Source: Bacteroidota bacterium | GTDB taxonomy: Bacteria; Bacteroidota; Bacteroidia; UBA7662; JAIXUI01 | Direction: 5' to 3' | DNA: 34,085 nt | NCBI GenBank assembly: GCA_027484125.1 | Contig: JAIXUI010000141.1 | Coordinates: 1 to 34,085 of the forward strand | In this document: positions 18,423 to 26,661 of the stretch, one piece after another | Layout: every line of letters begins with the position of its first letter | Numbering within the stretch: position 1 is the first letter of the stretch | The notes under the pieces: generated by a model | Told to the model about the DNA's origin: nothing | Database searches by the model: none | Seen by the model: the letters and a program-made list of their open reading frames with translations, nothing else | Translations under genes and position numbers: made by a program

Positions 18423-20374
18423 AAAGTACGTGGTTAGGTTTCCTGTTTTATTTTCTTTTGATAGGAAACAATGGTTTAATGGCACAAGCTCCGGAACGTA
18501 GCAATTACGAATTTCGCTCGCTTACCGTTAATGAAAGCAAGGATAAAACGTTGTTAAACAAGCCAACTTGGACTCCTTGGTTTGCAAAAAGAATCTATTA
18601 CCAGATTGTTGGTGATGAGTTAAAACGTTTTTCTATTAATCATTATGTTACAGCAGTAACAGATGATAAAGGGGTTGAAGAGAATAACAAAATTAGGTTG
18701 CCGCTCTATTCTAACAACCTCGTTGATGTGAAGGTTAGGGTTGTGAAAGATGGTAAGATATTGGCTTCACACACCGCTTCTGATTTTAAAAAGGTTAAAG
18801 AAGAAGAGGTAGAACTTCAGCTGTTAGCAGTCTCTTCTTTAACCATAGGCTGTTTTATAGAAGTAATTATTCATACAGAAGAAGAAAATGATACCTATGA
18901 TGATGCATATCTACAGTTAGGTGAGGAGGTTGGGCAAATGAATTTTAGTCTTGTAGTTCCAGAAATGTTGAAATTTGATATTCAATTATACAACGCACAA
19001 GCGCCATTGCGGGACACTCTAGTTAATGGTAACAGACATTATCTCTATCAACTTAGTAATGTTCCAGCATTTGAAAGTGAGGAGTATTCCGCAAAGTTGG
19101 CTAATAAAATTAGGGTTGAATACAATTTTTCGGAGAATATTAATAATAATAAGAAATCAATGCGTTACCCTGAAATTGGAAGGGTTTTATTTGATCGACT
19201 AATAGGAGACTTTTCTTCTTATCAATCAGAGCTTAAAAAATTTATTAAAAAAGCCAATAAAGGAGCTACAGAGAAAGAGCGAATTTTAGCTATTGAACAT
19301 TTTTTAAAGACTAATATTGTAGTGAAGTCTGAAAGAAAAATAGATGATGAAATTAAAAGCATAATTAAAAATAAGTTCTGCTCCCGTTATGGGTTCAACC
19401 GTTTGCTTACAGCAGCTTATATTGCTTCTGAAATACCAGTAGAAGTTGTTATTACTTCGGACCGTTTTAATAAAGTTTTTGATAAGAATTTTCATTCTTG
19501 GTCATTTATGAACAATCTCATGTTGTACTTTCCAGGTACTCAATCTTATATAGAACCAGGAAGTATTATAAGTAGAGCTGGTTATGCAGGAAATGAATAT
19601 CTGGGTCAGAATGCTTTACACATCAAGCCAGTGGCTTTAGACGGGCAGTATTCCGGTGTTACGTCTTTCAAAATGGTTTCCATACCAGACTTAGAGCAAA
19701 ACAATGATAAAATGGTGCTCAATGTAAGCATAGAACCAGAGCGCAACACTGCGAAAATCAACTACCATCGTGAGATGTCTAACTTCGCGGAAATGGGGCT
19801 CAGAGGAGTGTATTACTTATCAGGTCAGACAAGTCAGAAAGATTTTTTCTACGATTTTGTTAAAAATACCGGTTCCGGCTGTGGTGTAATCCGTTTAGTA
19901 GCATCTAACTACAATCTGGGCGATGTCAATGAAATGGCTCAACCTTTTGTAATTGATGCAGATTTAAGCTGTCAAGATTATCTTGAAAAAGCTGGTGACA
20001 ATTTGATCCTCAAAGTTGGAGAATTAATAGGAAAGCAAAGTGAATTGTATGAAGATAAGGATCGGAAAAATGACATTGTCCTCCAGTATCCACATGCATA
20101 CGAAAGAATTATTCGGGTTAAAATACCTAAAGGTTATCGTCCAAAGGGTTTGGAAAAACTAGTTATTAAAGATGAATATACCGACGATAAAGGAAGAAAG
20201 CAGTTTGGATTTACAAACAATTGGAAACAAGATGGTGATGAATTGATTTTAACAGGCACTGAGTATTACCAAGGTGTATTTTATCCTAAAAGCCGTTATG
20301 CTGAATTTAGGAAAGTGATCAACGATGCCGCTGATTTTAATAAGTTGGTGATTGTGTTTGAAAAGTTACCTTAA
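18419..20374 (+). CDS. Exported DUF3857/transglutaminase-like paralogue with apparently degenerate active site
   Basis: A 651-residue product with a signal peptide (residues 1-23, W-L-G-F-L-F-Y-F-L-L-I-G...M-A-Q). The overall plan matches the upstream gene: a beta-rich N-terminal half, a transglutaminase-like helical core around 290-380 and a C-terminal beta region. In the core the expected G-D-C-K-D is replaced by F-C-S-R-Y-G-F. Cys321 sits two residues farther from the conserved I/L-P than the catalytic Cys of the neighbour. His359 is kept (N-F-H-S-W), but the Asp of L-D-A-T is replaced by F-P-G-T. I infer a non-catalytic or altered partner, possibly a regulator or scaffold of the intact enzyme. 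The start overlaps the upstream stop by 4 bases, and a terminator follows 22 bases after the stop. Confidence 0.82.
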   Translation: MKSTWLGFLFYFLLIGNNGLMAQAPERSNYEFRSLTVNESKDKTLLNKPTWTPWFAKRIYYQIVGDELKRFSINHYVTAVTDDKGVEENNKIRLPLYSNNLVDVKVRVVKDGKILASHTASDFKKVKEEEVELQLLAVSSLTIGCFIEVIIHTEEENDTYDDAYLQLGEEVGQMNFSLVVPEMLKFDIQLYNAQAPLRDTLVNGNRHYLYQLSNVPAFESEEYSAKLANKIRVEYNFSENINNNKKSMRYPEIGRVLFDRLIGDFSSYQSELKKFIKKANKGATEKERILAIEHFLKTNIVVKSERKIDDEIKSIIKNKFCSRYGFNRLLTAAYIASEIPVEVVITSDRFNKVFDKNFHSWSFMNNLMLYFPGTQSYIEPGSIISRAGYAGNEYLGQNALHIKPVALDGQYSGVTSFKMVSIPDLEQNNDKMVLNVSIEPERNTAKINYHREMSNFAEMGLRGVYYLSGQTSQKDFFYDFVKNTGSGCGVIRLVASNYNLGDVNEMAQPFVIDADLSCQDYLEKAGDNLILKVGELIGKQSELYEDKDRKNDIVLQYPHAYERIIRVKIPKGYRPKGLEKLVIKDEYTDDKGRKQFGFTNNWKQDGDELILTGTEYYQGVFYPKSRYAEFRKVINDAADFNKLVIVFEKLP

Positions 20375-20395
20375 CTTTCTCAATTGGTCAAGTTA

Positions 20396-20421
20396 AAAAG
20401 AGGCTCTTTGGAGCCTCTTTT
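20396..20421 (+). terminator. Rho-independent terminator closing the MORN/transglutaminase operon
   Basis: A perfect 11-bp stem has arms 20396-20406 and 20411-20421 and a tttg loop; the right arm ends in TTTT. The A-run in the left arm pairs with the T-run, so it could work in both directions. Confidence 0.85.
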
Positions 20422-20466
20422 CGATTCAAGCAATTGGCTGGGATGGAATAGGTTTTTTTAAATTAC

Positions 20467-20474
20467 TATCTTTA
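20467..20474 (+). promoter_or_regulatory. Possible -7 promoter element (TATCTTTA)
   Basis: It matches the Bacteroidota -7 consensus TAnnTTTG except for the last base and lies 6 nt before the ATG at 20481. It comes directly after a terminator, where a new promoter is expected. No convincing -33 box is visible. Confidence 0.3.
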
Positions 20475-20480
20475 AGTGGT

Positions 20481-20918
20481 ATGAGTTATTCAGCCCAACT
20501 TAGTTCCAGAAGACGGTGGATAAACGGCTTCTTAGTTTTGTCTTCACTTGTTGGATATCTGCGATGGGGCGGAGGCCAAAATGCCTTTTTCTTAGAAATT
20601 GAAGCAGGAATTTTATCAGAACTCACCAATAAACCGCTTGATTTACTCCATCCGGCTATAGGAATGCCCTTTTCTGGACAGATTTTGTTGCTAATTACTT
20701 TGTTTCAATCAGTGCCCAACAGGGTAGTAAGTTGGTTGGGTTTTGGACTGCTTAGCCCACTAATTTTATTCGTGTTAATCATTAGTATTGCAGCAGGTGA
20801 GCTAGAGATGATGCTTTCCGTATTGCCATATCTGTTTTTCGCAACTTTATATATTACAGCCTGGGTTTTCAAGAAAGAACACCATAAGCACCAAGGCCCC
20901 AAGTCAGATTTACTGTAA
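20481..20918 (+). CDS. Small integral membrane protein of unknown function
   Basis: The 145-residue product has three or four predicted membrane segments: about residues 14-27, 64-77, 82-104 and 110-128. The N-terminus is Arg-rich (R-R-R-W) and the C-terminus is a short charged tail (K-K-E-H-H-K-H). I do not recognise the family. It stands alone between a terminator and a convergent gene that ends 14 bases away. The coding call rests on length, hydrophobic pattern and an upstream -7-like element. Confidence 0.7.
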   Translation: MSYSAQLSSRRRWINGFLVLSSLVGYLRWGGGQNAFFLEIEAGILSELTNKPLDLLHPAIGMPFSGQILLLITLFQSVPNRVVSWLGFGLLSPLILFVLIISIAAGELEMMLSVLPYLFFATLYITAWVFKKEHHKHQGPKSDLL

Positions 20919-20932
20919 CATCATGAAGGATA

Positions 20933-21886
20933 TCATCGTATAAACGAAATTTCGGCTAACTTTTGCTTGGAAACTTCAAACTCGGTGAGCATTCGATTAA
21001 AAATTATGGCCGCAGGTTCAGTTTTTGTAAGAGAGGCGGCTACCTGACCAATTTCCAGCTCACCTTCTTCCAGATCTCCTTCAAACATTCCCTTCTTAGC
21101 TCGTCCTCTTCCGAGAAGTGCAGCCAAGGTTTCTTTGGTGGCTCCTTGCGCTTCGGCTTCTGCCACTTTTTTCCAGAATGTATTCTTGATTAACCTAACA
21201 GGTGTCAGGCTTTTTAAACTGAGCTGAGTGTCACCTTCGCCAGCTTCAGCTACAGCTTGTTTGAAATTGATGTGGGCCGAAGATTCTTCTGCCATTACAA
21301 ACGCACTTCCTACCTGAACGGCATCGGCGCCTAATGCCATAGCAGCCAGCATGGCTTGTCCGCTGCCGATTCCGCCGGCCGCAATCAGTGGAACTTGGAT
21401 TGCCTGTTTCACCAAAGGAATCAGGCATAGGGTGGTGGTTTCCTCTCTTCCGTTGTGTCCGCCTGCTTCAAATCCTTCGGCTACTATAGCGTCAACTCCT
21501 GCAGCCTGCGATTTCAACGCAAACTTCACGTTCGAAACCACATGCACAACCTTGATTCCTGCCTCTTTTAAAGTAGAAGTCCAGGTGGCAGGATTTCCAG
21601 CCGAAGTAAATACAATCGGTACTTTCTCCTCGATAATGATGGCCATGTGCTTATCGATATCCGGGTATAGCAACGGCACGTTAACTCCGAAGGGTTTGTC
21701 AGTGGCTGCTTTGCACTTCTGAATGTGAGTGCGTAGCACTTCCGGATACATGCTTCCGCTGCCGATTAATCCCAATCCTCCGGCATTGCTGACAGCAGCT
21801 GCCAACTCCCAACCGGAACACCAAATCATCCCTGCTTGAATAATCGGATACTGGATGCCAAAGAGTTGGCAAATGCTGTTTTTCAT
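20933..21886 (-). CDS. FMN-dependent nitronate monooxygenase / FabK-like enoyl-ACP reductase family protein
   Basis: A 317-residue TIM-barrel flavoprotein. Visible family signatures are I-I-Q-A-G-M near residues 15-20, S-N-A-G-G-L-G near 33-39, G-F-E-A-G-G-H-N-G with the conserved His at 144, A-A-G-G-I-G-S-G near 170 and G-A-D-A-V-Q-V-G-S-A-F for the FMN phosphate. Members either oxidise alkyl nitronates or, as FabK, reduce enoyl-ACP with NAD(P)H in fatty-acid synthesis. The E-S-S-A-H segment also occurs in FabK, so sequence alone does not decide. Most Bacteroidota use FabI, which makes a nitronate monooxygenase or a general flavin oxidoreductase slightly more likely. It starts 2 bases after the end of the peptidase gene on the same strand, so the two are almost certainly co-transcribed. 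Confidence 0.88.
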   Translation of the reverse strand: MKNSICQLFGIQYPIIQAGMIWCSGWELAAAVSNAGGLGLIGSGSMYPEVLRTHIQKCKAATDKPFGVNVPLLYPDIDKHMAIIIEEKVPIVFTSAGNPATWTSTLKEAGIKVVHVVSNVKFALKSQAAGVDAIVAEGFEAGGHNGREETTTLCLIPLVKQAIQVPLIAAGGIGSGQAMLAAMALGADAVQVGSAFVMAEESSAHINFKQAVAEAGEGDTQLSLKSLTPVRLIKNTFWKKVAEAEAQGATKETLAALLGRGRAKKGMFEGDLEEGELEIGQVAASLTKTEPAAIIFNRMLTEFEVSKQKLAEISFIR

Positions 21887-21888
21887 GA

Positions 21889-24075
21889 TTATAGGTTACG
21901 AAGAAAAAAGTCGGTGATTTTGGTAAATAGTTGCAAGCGGGTTAATCCTCCTCCAATGCCGTGATTTTTATCAGGATATGCCATGAAGTCGAATTGTTTA
22001 TTCTGATTTACTAAAGATTTAACCATCATCATGGCATTCTGAAAATGCACATTGTCGTCGGCGGTGCCGTGAATGAGCAAATAGCTGCCTTTTAGTTTGC
22101 TTACGTCGTTTAGAGGAGAGTTTTCGTCATACCCTTTGGCATTTTCCGCAGGTGTACGCATGTATCGTTCTGTGTAGATAGAGTCGTAATAACGCCAGTT
22201 GATAACAGGAGCTACGGCAACCGCCGATTTAAAAACATCCGCCCCTTTGGTGATGCAGTTGGTGCTCATATAACCGCCGTAGCTCCAACCGAAAATGCCA
22301 ATTCTATTAGCATCTACGTAAGCAAGCGATCCCAGATACTTGGCTGTTGCAATCTGATCTTCAGTTTCCAACTTTCCAAGTTGCAAATAGGTTGATTTTT
22401 TGAAAGCAACACCACGAGCGCCAGTGCCTCTGTTGTCCACAGAAACGACCAGATAGCCTTTTTGTGCCATCATCTGATGCCACATATAATCTGGTCCGCC
22501 CCAGCGGTCGTTGACGGTGTTGTGGCCGGGGCCGCCATAGACATACATCAACACCGGATATTTTTTGTTCGGGTCGAAGTTGGCTGGCTTAATCATCCAG
22601 CCATTCAAATTCACGCCTTGCTCGCTGGTGAAGTTGAAGAATTCTGGTGCTTTTAACTGGTAAGCCGCCAAGGTTTCTTTGAGCTTGGCGTTGTCTTGAA
22701 TCATACGAACCGTTTCACCTTGAAGATTTCTCATGGTGATGGTCGCCGGCTGTCCGGCTGCGCTGTGGTTGTCGATGAAGAAGCTGTAGTCGCCGGAGAA
22801 CGTGATGCTGTGCGTACCTTTCTCTTTGGTAATTCGGTTTTTCGCTTTGCCATTTAAACCTACACTGTAGAGATGGCGCTCCATAGGTGAAACTTCGGCG
22901 GAGAGATAAAACAGGGTTTGCTTCAGTGGTTCGTATCCCAGGAATTCCATCACATCCCATTTTCCTGAAGTGATAGCGCGTATTTGCTTGCCATTCAAAT
23001 CATGGTGATAAAGGTGATTAAAGCCTGTTTTCTCGCTACTCCAAATAAAACCTTGATTGTTTGGAAGGAAAGTTAAATCGTCGTCCACTTCCACATAAGT
23101 GTCGCTGCTGTCGCGAAGGATAAGTTTAGCTTGCAAATTGCGGACATCTACTGTGAGCAGGTCGAGTTTGTTTTGGTGGCGGTTGGTGCGCTGAATCCAT
23201 AACAAGTTGTTGTCTTTGGTCCAGCCTATTCTAGGCAGGTATTCATATTCACCCAAGTTCAGGTTTTGGATGTTGTTTTTATCCAGCGCATACAAATGGG
23301 CAGAAACCGTTGCGTTTTTTTCACCGGCTTTTGGGTATTTGAAGACGTAGTTAGTAGGGTAGAGGCTGTCGTACATGGGCATGGTATAGCTGGGTACGGC
23401 AGACTCGTCGAAGCGGAGAAAGGCGATATGCTTACTATCCGGACTCCAGACAAAAGCTTTGGTGAAGCTGAATTCTTCTTCATAAACCCAGTCGGTATGC
23501 CCGTTGAGCACATGGTTGATTTTGCCATCGGTAGTGATTCTGGTTTCCTTCCCGGACTCCATGTCTTTCCAATAGAGGTCGTTATCGCGCATGTAAGCGA
23601 CTTTTTTTCCATCTGGGGAGAAAGTTGCTAAGGCTTGCTTGCCGGAGTTGATGGCCGCCAGTTTGTTGCTACTTCGGATATACACATAATTCACCTCGCG
23701 GGACGAATGGCGATAAATGGGCTCGCTGTCCACGCTAAGCAGAATCAGACTTTCGTCCTCATTGAAGCTAAAATTATCGAAGGATATGGGCTTGCTTTCA
23801 CCGGCAGGTTTGAGAGATTCCGCATTTAGAATCGTGTCGATGGGTTTGCCGGTTTCGAAACTATAACGGACAATAATCGGCACTCTGGAGGCAGGGTCAC
23901 TGCCGAGTGCAACATAGGTTTTTCCATCCTTCATGGGCGTCATGCCTCTCACCGAACGAGCCATGAATTTGGGCGAAGCCCAAATCTCCTGTAAAGAGAT
24001 TTCCGGAACTTTATTCTGGGCAACAGCCGCTTGAAGGCCTAAAACGGCACTAAGTAATAGGAGCACTTGCTTCAT
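21889..24075 (-). CDS. Dipeptidyl peptidase IV-type S9 serine peptidase, exported
   Basis: A 728-residue product, starting at the ATG that begins a clear signal peptide (M-K-Q-V-L-L-L-L-S-A-V-L-G-L-Q-A-A-V-A-Q). A longer in-frame start at 24132 would add 19 residues before the signal and abut asnS, so I reject it. The N-terminal half is the DPP-IV beta-propeller, carrying D-W-V-Y-E-E-E-F at 195-202; its Glu pair (200/201) grips the substrate amino terminus in DPP-IV. The C-terminal half is an alpha/beta hydrolase: Ser598 in G-W-S-Y-G-G, Asp673 in H-G-T-A-D-D and His705 in K-N-H-G-I. The spacing is close to that of human DPP-IV. It should remove X-Pro or X-Ala dipeptides from peptides in the periplasm. 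It heads a leftward operon and is divergent from asnS, with 58 bases between the starts. Confidence 0.95.
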   Translation of the reverse strand: MKQVLLLLSAVLGLQAAVAQNKVPEISLQEIWASPKFMARSVRGMTPMKDGKTYVALGSDPASRVPIIVRYSFETGKPIDTILNAESLKPAGESKPISFDNFSFNEDESLILLSVDSEPIYRHSSREVNYVYIRSSNKLAAINSGKQALATFSPDGKKVAYMRDNDLYWKDMESGKETRITTDGKINHVLNGHTDWVYEEEFSFTKAFVWSPDSKHIAFLRFDESAVPSYTMPMYDSLYPTNYVFKYPKAGEKNATVSAHLYALDKNNIQNLNLGEYEYLPRIGWTKDNNLLWIQRTNRHQNKLDLLTVDVRNLQAKLILRDSSDTYVEVDDDLTFLPNNQGFIWSSEKTGFNHLYHHDLNGKQIRAITSGKWDVMEFLGYEPLKQTLFYLSAEVSPMERHLYSVGLNGKAKNRITKEKGTHSITFSGDYSFFIDNHSAAGQPATITMRNLQGETVRMIQDNAKLKETLAAYQLKAPEFFNFTSEQGVNLNGWMIKPANFDPNKKYPVLMYVYGGPGHNTVNDRWGGPDYMWHQMMAQKGYLVVSVDNRGTGARGVAFKKSTYLQLGKLETEDQIATAKYLGSLAYVDANRIGIFGWSYGGYMSTNCITKGADVFKSAVAVAPVINWRYYDSIYTERYMRTPAENAKGYDENSPLNDVSKLKGSYLLIHGTADDNVHFQNAMMMVKSLVNQNKQFDFMAYPDKNHGIGGGLTRLQLFTKITDFFLRNL

Positions 24076-24111
24076 GTAGCGAATGTAATCAACATAACAA
24101 ACTCCATTTCC

Positions 24112-24119
24112 TAATTTTG
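24112..24119 (+). promoter_or_regulatory. -7 promoter element (TAATTTTG) for asnS
   Basis: An exact match to TAnnTTTG, 14 nt before the asnS start and inside the 58-base divergent gap. I do not see a clear -33 TTTG at the expected distance. Confidence 0.5.
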
Positions 24120-24133
24120 CGGCAATTAACAAG

Positions 24134-25654
24134 ATGATAGATACAATTCAACACCTTCGCCAGCATATTGGTGGCGAAGTGACCCTTCAAGGATGGGTAA
24201 CACACCAGCGTAGCAGCAAAGGCATCGAATTTATTGTTTTGCGCGATGGCTCCGGAATCGTTCAGTGTGTGCTGGCCGAAGAGAAGCTAGGTGAAGCATC
24301 TTTCGAAGTAGCCAAAAGGCTTACCCAGGAAAGTTCCATCCGTTTAACCGGACAAGTAGTGGCCGATGACCGTCAAGTTGGAGGCGTTGAACTTCAAGTT
24401 TCAGCTTTAGAGCTGATCAGCATCGCGCAGGATTATCCGGTAACCAACAAAGAGCATGGTATCGACTTTCTGATGGACCGCCGCCACCTTTGGTTGCGCA
24501 GCCGTCGTCAGTGGGCGATTATGCGCATCCGCAACACCATCATTCAAGCTATACACGGCTTTTTCCAACGCAATGAGTTCGTGCAAATGGATGCGCCCAT
24601 TTTTACCAGCAACGCCTGCGAAGGAACTTCAACCTTATTTGAAACTGATTTCTACGGTGAACCTGCCTATTTAAGCCAAAGTGGACAGCTCTATGGCGAA
24701 GCTATGGCCATGGCCATGGGTAAGATTTACACCTTTGGCCCAACCTTTCGTGCGGAAAAATCCAAAACACGCCGCCACCTTTCGGAATTTTGGATGATTG
24801 AGCCAGAAATGGCTTTCTACAACCTCGACATGAACATGACGCTGATTGAAGAATTCCTTCGTTCGGTAGTTGGTGAGGTGTTAGAAAAATGCCCAACCGA
24901 GTTGGAAGTAATCGGTAGAGACACTGAGAAACTCCGCGCAGTACTTCAGCCTTTTCCAAGAATTACCTATGAGCGCGCAGTTCGTATTCTAAAAGGAGAA
25001 GAAGAAGTAGAGGGTCGTAATGCCATCAAAACCCTTGAGGCCGATTTGGAGCTTGTAATAGCTAGAATCAACGAAGTACAGCAAGAAATTGCAGATCGTG
25101 AGCTCAAGCTGAGCCAGCCTGGCATGAAAAAGGGCGAAATTGGCTTCAATCAAGCCAAAGTTCAAAAGCTGAAAGAAGAGCTGGCTGAACTCGAAGAACA
25201 AGCACGAAACATCCCTATTTGGTTAGAAAGTGCACGCAACTTCCGCATGGGCAACGACTTCGGCGGCTCCGACGAAACCGTACTCACCCGCTTGTTTGAT
25301 AGCCCCATCATGGTGTACAACTGGCCACATGAGGTGAAAGCTTTTTACATGAAGCGCGATGAACAAGATCCACGCTGGGCAAAAGGTGTAGATGTTCTAG
25401 CACCGGAAGGTTACGGCGAAATCATTGGTGGTGGAGAACGTGAAACCCAATTGGATTGGCTAATTGAAAAAATTAATGAACATCAGCTTCCTATGGAAGC
25501 CTTCGAATGGTACCTCGATCTTCGACGTTACGGGAGCGTGCCCCATTCAGGCTTTGGCCTTGGCTTAGAACGACTTGTAGCCTACATTTGCAAACTACCC
25601 CATGTGCGTGAAACAATTCCGTTTCCACGTTTATATGGTCGAATTGCACCGTGA
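24134..25654 (+). CDS. asnS: Asparaginyl-tRNA synthetase with coiled-coil insertion
   Basis: A 506-residue class IIb aminoacyl-tRNA synthetase that charges tRNA-Asn in the cytoplasm. The N-terminal OB-fold anticodon domain spans about 1-105 (V-T-L-Q-G-W-V). Motif 1 ends in M-D-A-P-I-F, motif 2 is F-R-A-E from 205 with R-R-H-L-x-E-F, and motif 3 is G-F-G-L-G-L-E-R at 473-480. The E. coli enzyme is 466 residues. The excess comes mainly from a highly charged heptad-rich stretch at about 293-366, after the T-Y-x-x-A-V-x-I-L segment, where E. coli has only a short link. It looks like a helical hairpin (Leu/Ile heptads, with a P-G-M-K-K turn near the middle). It is the first gene of the rightward run; its TGA overlaps the GTG of the next gene by 4 bases. 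Confidence 0.97.
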   Translation: MIDTIQHLRQHIGGEVTLQGWVTHQRSSKGIEFIVLRDGSGIVQCVLAEEKLGEASFEVAKRLTQESSIRLTGQVVADDRQVGGVELQVSALELISIAQDYPVTNKEHGIDFLMDRRHLWLRSRRQWAIMRIRNTIIQAIHGFFQRNEFVQMDAPIFTSNACEGTSTLFETDFYGEPAYLSQSGQLYGEAMAMAMGKIYTFGPTFRAEKSKTRRHLSEFWMIEPEMAFYNLDMNMTLIEEFLRSVVGEVLEKCPTELEVIGRDTEKLRAVLQPFPRITYERAVRILKGEEEVEGRNAIKTLEADLELVIARINEVQQEIADRELKLSQPGMKKGEIGFNQAKVQKLKEELAELEEQARNIPIWLESARNFRMGNDFGGSDETVLTRLFDSPIMVYNWPHEVKAFYMKRDEQDPRWAKGVDVLAPEGYGEIIGGGERETQLDWLIEKINEHQLPMEAFEWYLDLRRYGSVPHSGFGLGLERLVAYICKLPHVRETIPFPRLYGRIAP

Positions 25655-26103
25655 GACTAGAAGAAGAGATTCGTCAAAGCAAATTTGAGTCGCCTTACCA
25701 AAAGGTGACGGTCAACATCCTTTATACCTCCAACTGGATACAGAATAAAAGTGCCGGCATTTTTAAATCATCAGGGCTTACCTCTCAGCAGTATAATGTG
25801 TTAAGAATACTGAGAGGTAAACACCCTCATTGTTGTTCTGTTGGATATATCAAAGAAGTGATGCTCGATAAGACGCCTGATGTTACTCGGCTACTGGATC
25901 GCTTAGAAATAAAGGGCTTGGTAAGTCGATCTTATAACGATAAAAACCGCCGCTTTATGGATGTAACCATTACCGATGAAGGAATTCAATTGTTGGAAGA
26001 GGTGCGGCCAACCATGCGTAAAAACGAAGAAGAAGTAAGACATAAGCTTACAGAAGCTGAAGCTGAACAGCTCTCGGCCTTATTGGATAAACTAAGAGGA
26101 TAA
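25651..26103 (+). CDS. MarR-family transcriptional regulator
   Basis: A 150-residue protein starting at GTG in a GTGA overlap with the asnS stop. A winged helix-turn-helix spans about 45-115: L-T-S-Q-Q-Y-N-V-L-R-I-L, then D-K-T-P-D-V-T-R-L-L-D-R-L-E as recognition helix, then the wing D-K-N-R-R-F-M-D-V-T-I-T-D-E-G. Terminal helices would form the dimer interface. MarR proteins are usually dimeric repressors that release DNA on binding small aromatic ligands or on oxidation. Two adjacent Cys (H-C-C-S, about residues 61-62) could be redox-sensitive, but that is speculation. Being coupled to asnS, its level may follow the operon rather than a promoter of its own. Confidence 0.9.
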   Translation: MRLEEEIRQSKFESPYQKVTVNILYTSNWIQNKSAGIFKSSGLTSQQYNVLRILRGKHPHCCSVGYIKEVMLDKTPDVTRLLDRLEIKGLVSRSYNDKNRRFMDVTITDEGIQLLEEVRPTMRKNEEEVRHKLTEAEAEQLSALLDKLRG

Positions 26104-26115
26104 AAGCCGACTTGG

Positions 26116-26661
26116 GTGATCTGGATAGATTATGTGTTAATAGCCATTCTTGTAGCAGGAGCTGCGGTTGGTCTTTGGAAAGGGTTTGTAAAAGAAGCGT
26201 TTTCGCTCCTTGCCCTTTTACTTGGACTGATGGCAGGTTTTGCACTTATGGACAAGGTGGGAAAGGCTTTGGCCAAAAACTTTGACATTCAATCAGAATA
26301 CTGGCCATTTGTTGCTTTTTTGGTTGTTTTGGTGGTGGTTTTGGTAGGGGTTAACTTATTGGGCAAGCTCCTCGATAAGCTGGTGAAGCTGGCTTTGTTA
26401 GGAATTCCCAACCGGATTGCCGGAGCTGTTTTCGGAGCGTTACGTGCAGCTTACACCGCCAGTGTCATGTTGTGGTTGCTCAATCAAATCAGGGTTTTTC
26501 CTCCCGATTTAAAGGCTAAAAGTGTACTCTTCAAGCCCATGTTGAATCTTGCCCCCGATACTTTTGGGCTAATTGGGCTTGTGATTCCTCCTGTAGGAAA
26601 GATATTCCCCGCCATGGAAGCTTTCTTCGCTTCCCTTACACCGCTCTGGACTACTCCATGA
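26116..26661 (+). CDS. CvpA-family membrane protein
   Basis: A 181-residue protein with four predicted membrane helices at about 5-25, 28-46, 62-82 and 97-118. The family's G-x-x-x-G-F-V-K-E-A-F loop follows helix 1. The CvpA family is named for colicin V production in E. coli, and its molecular role is still unclear, with envelope or biofilm links. The start is GTG, 12 bases after the MarR stop. No ATG is available before the first membrane helix, so GTG is favoured. The stop overlaps the next start (ATGA). Confidence 0.88.
   Translation: MIWIDYVLIAILVAGAAVGLWKGFVKEAFSLLALLLGLMAGFALMDKVGKALAKNFDIQSEYWPFVAFLVVLVVVLVGVNLLGKLLDKLVKLALLGIPNRIAGAVFGALRAAYTASVMLWLLNQIRVFPPDLKAKSVLFKPMLNLAPDTFGLIGLVIPPVGKIFPAMEAFFASLTPLWTTP

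Noticed and set aside
23259-23631. Overlapping frames on both strands inside the peptidase gene
   Set aside because: They fall in the DPP-IV propeller coding region, which is well supported; neither shows family features.
24076-24132. Longer start for the DPP-IV-type peptidase at 24132
   Set aside because: It would place 19 unrelated residues before a clear signal peptide and consume the whole divergent promoter region.
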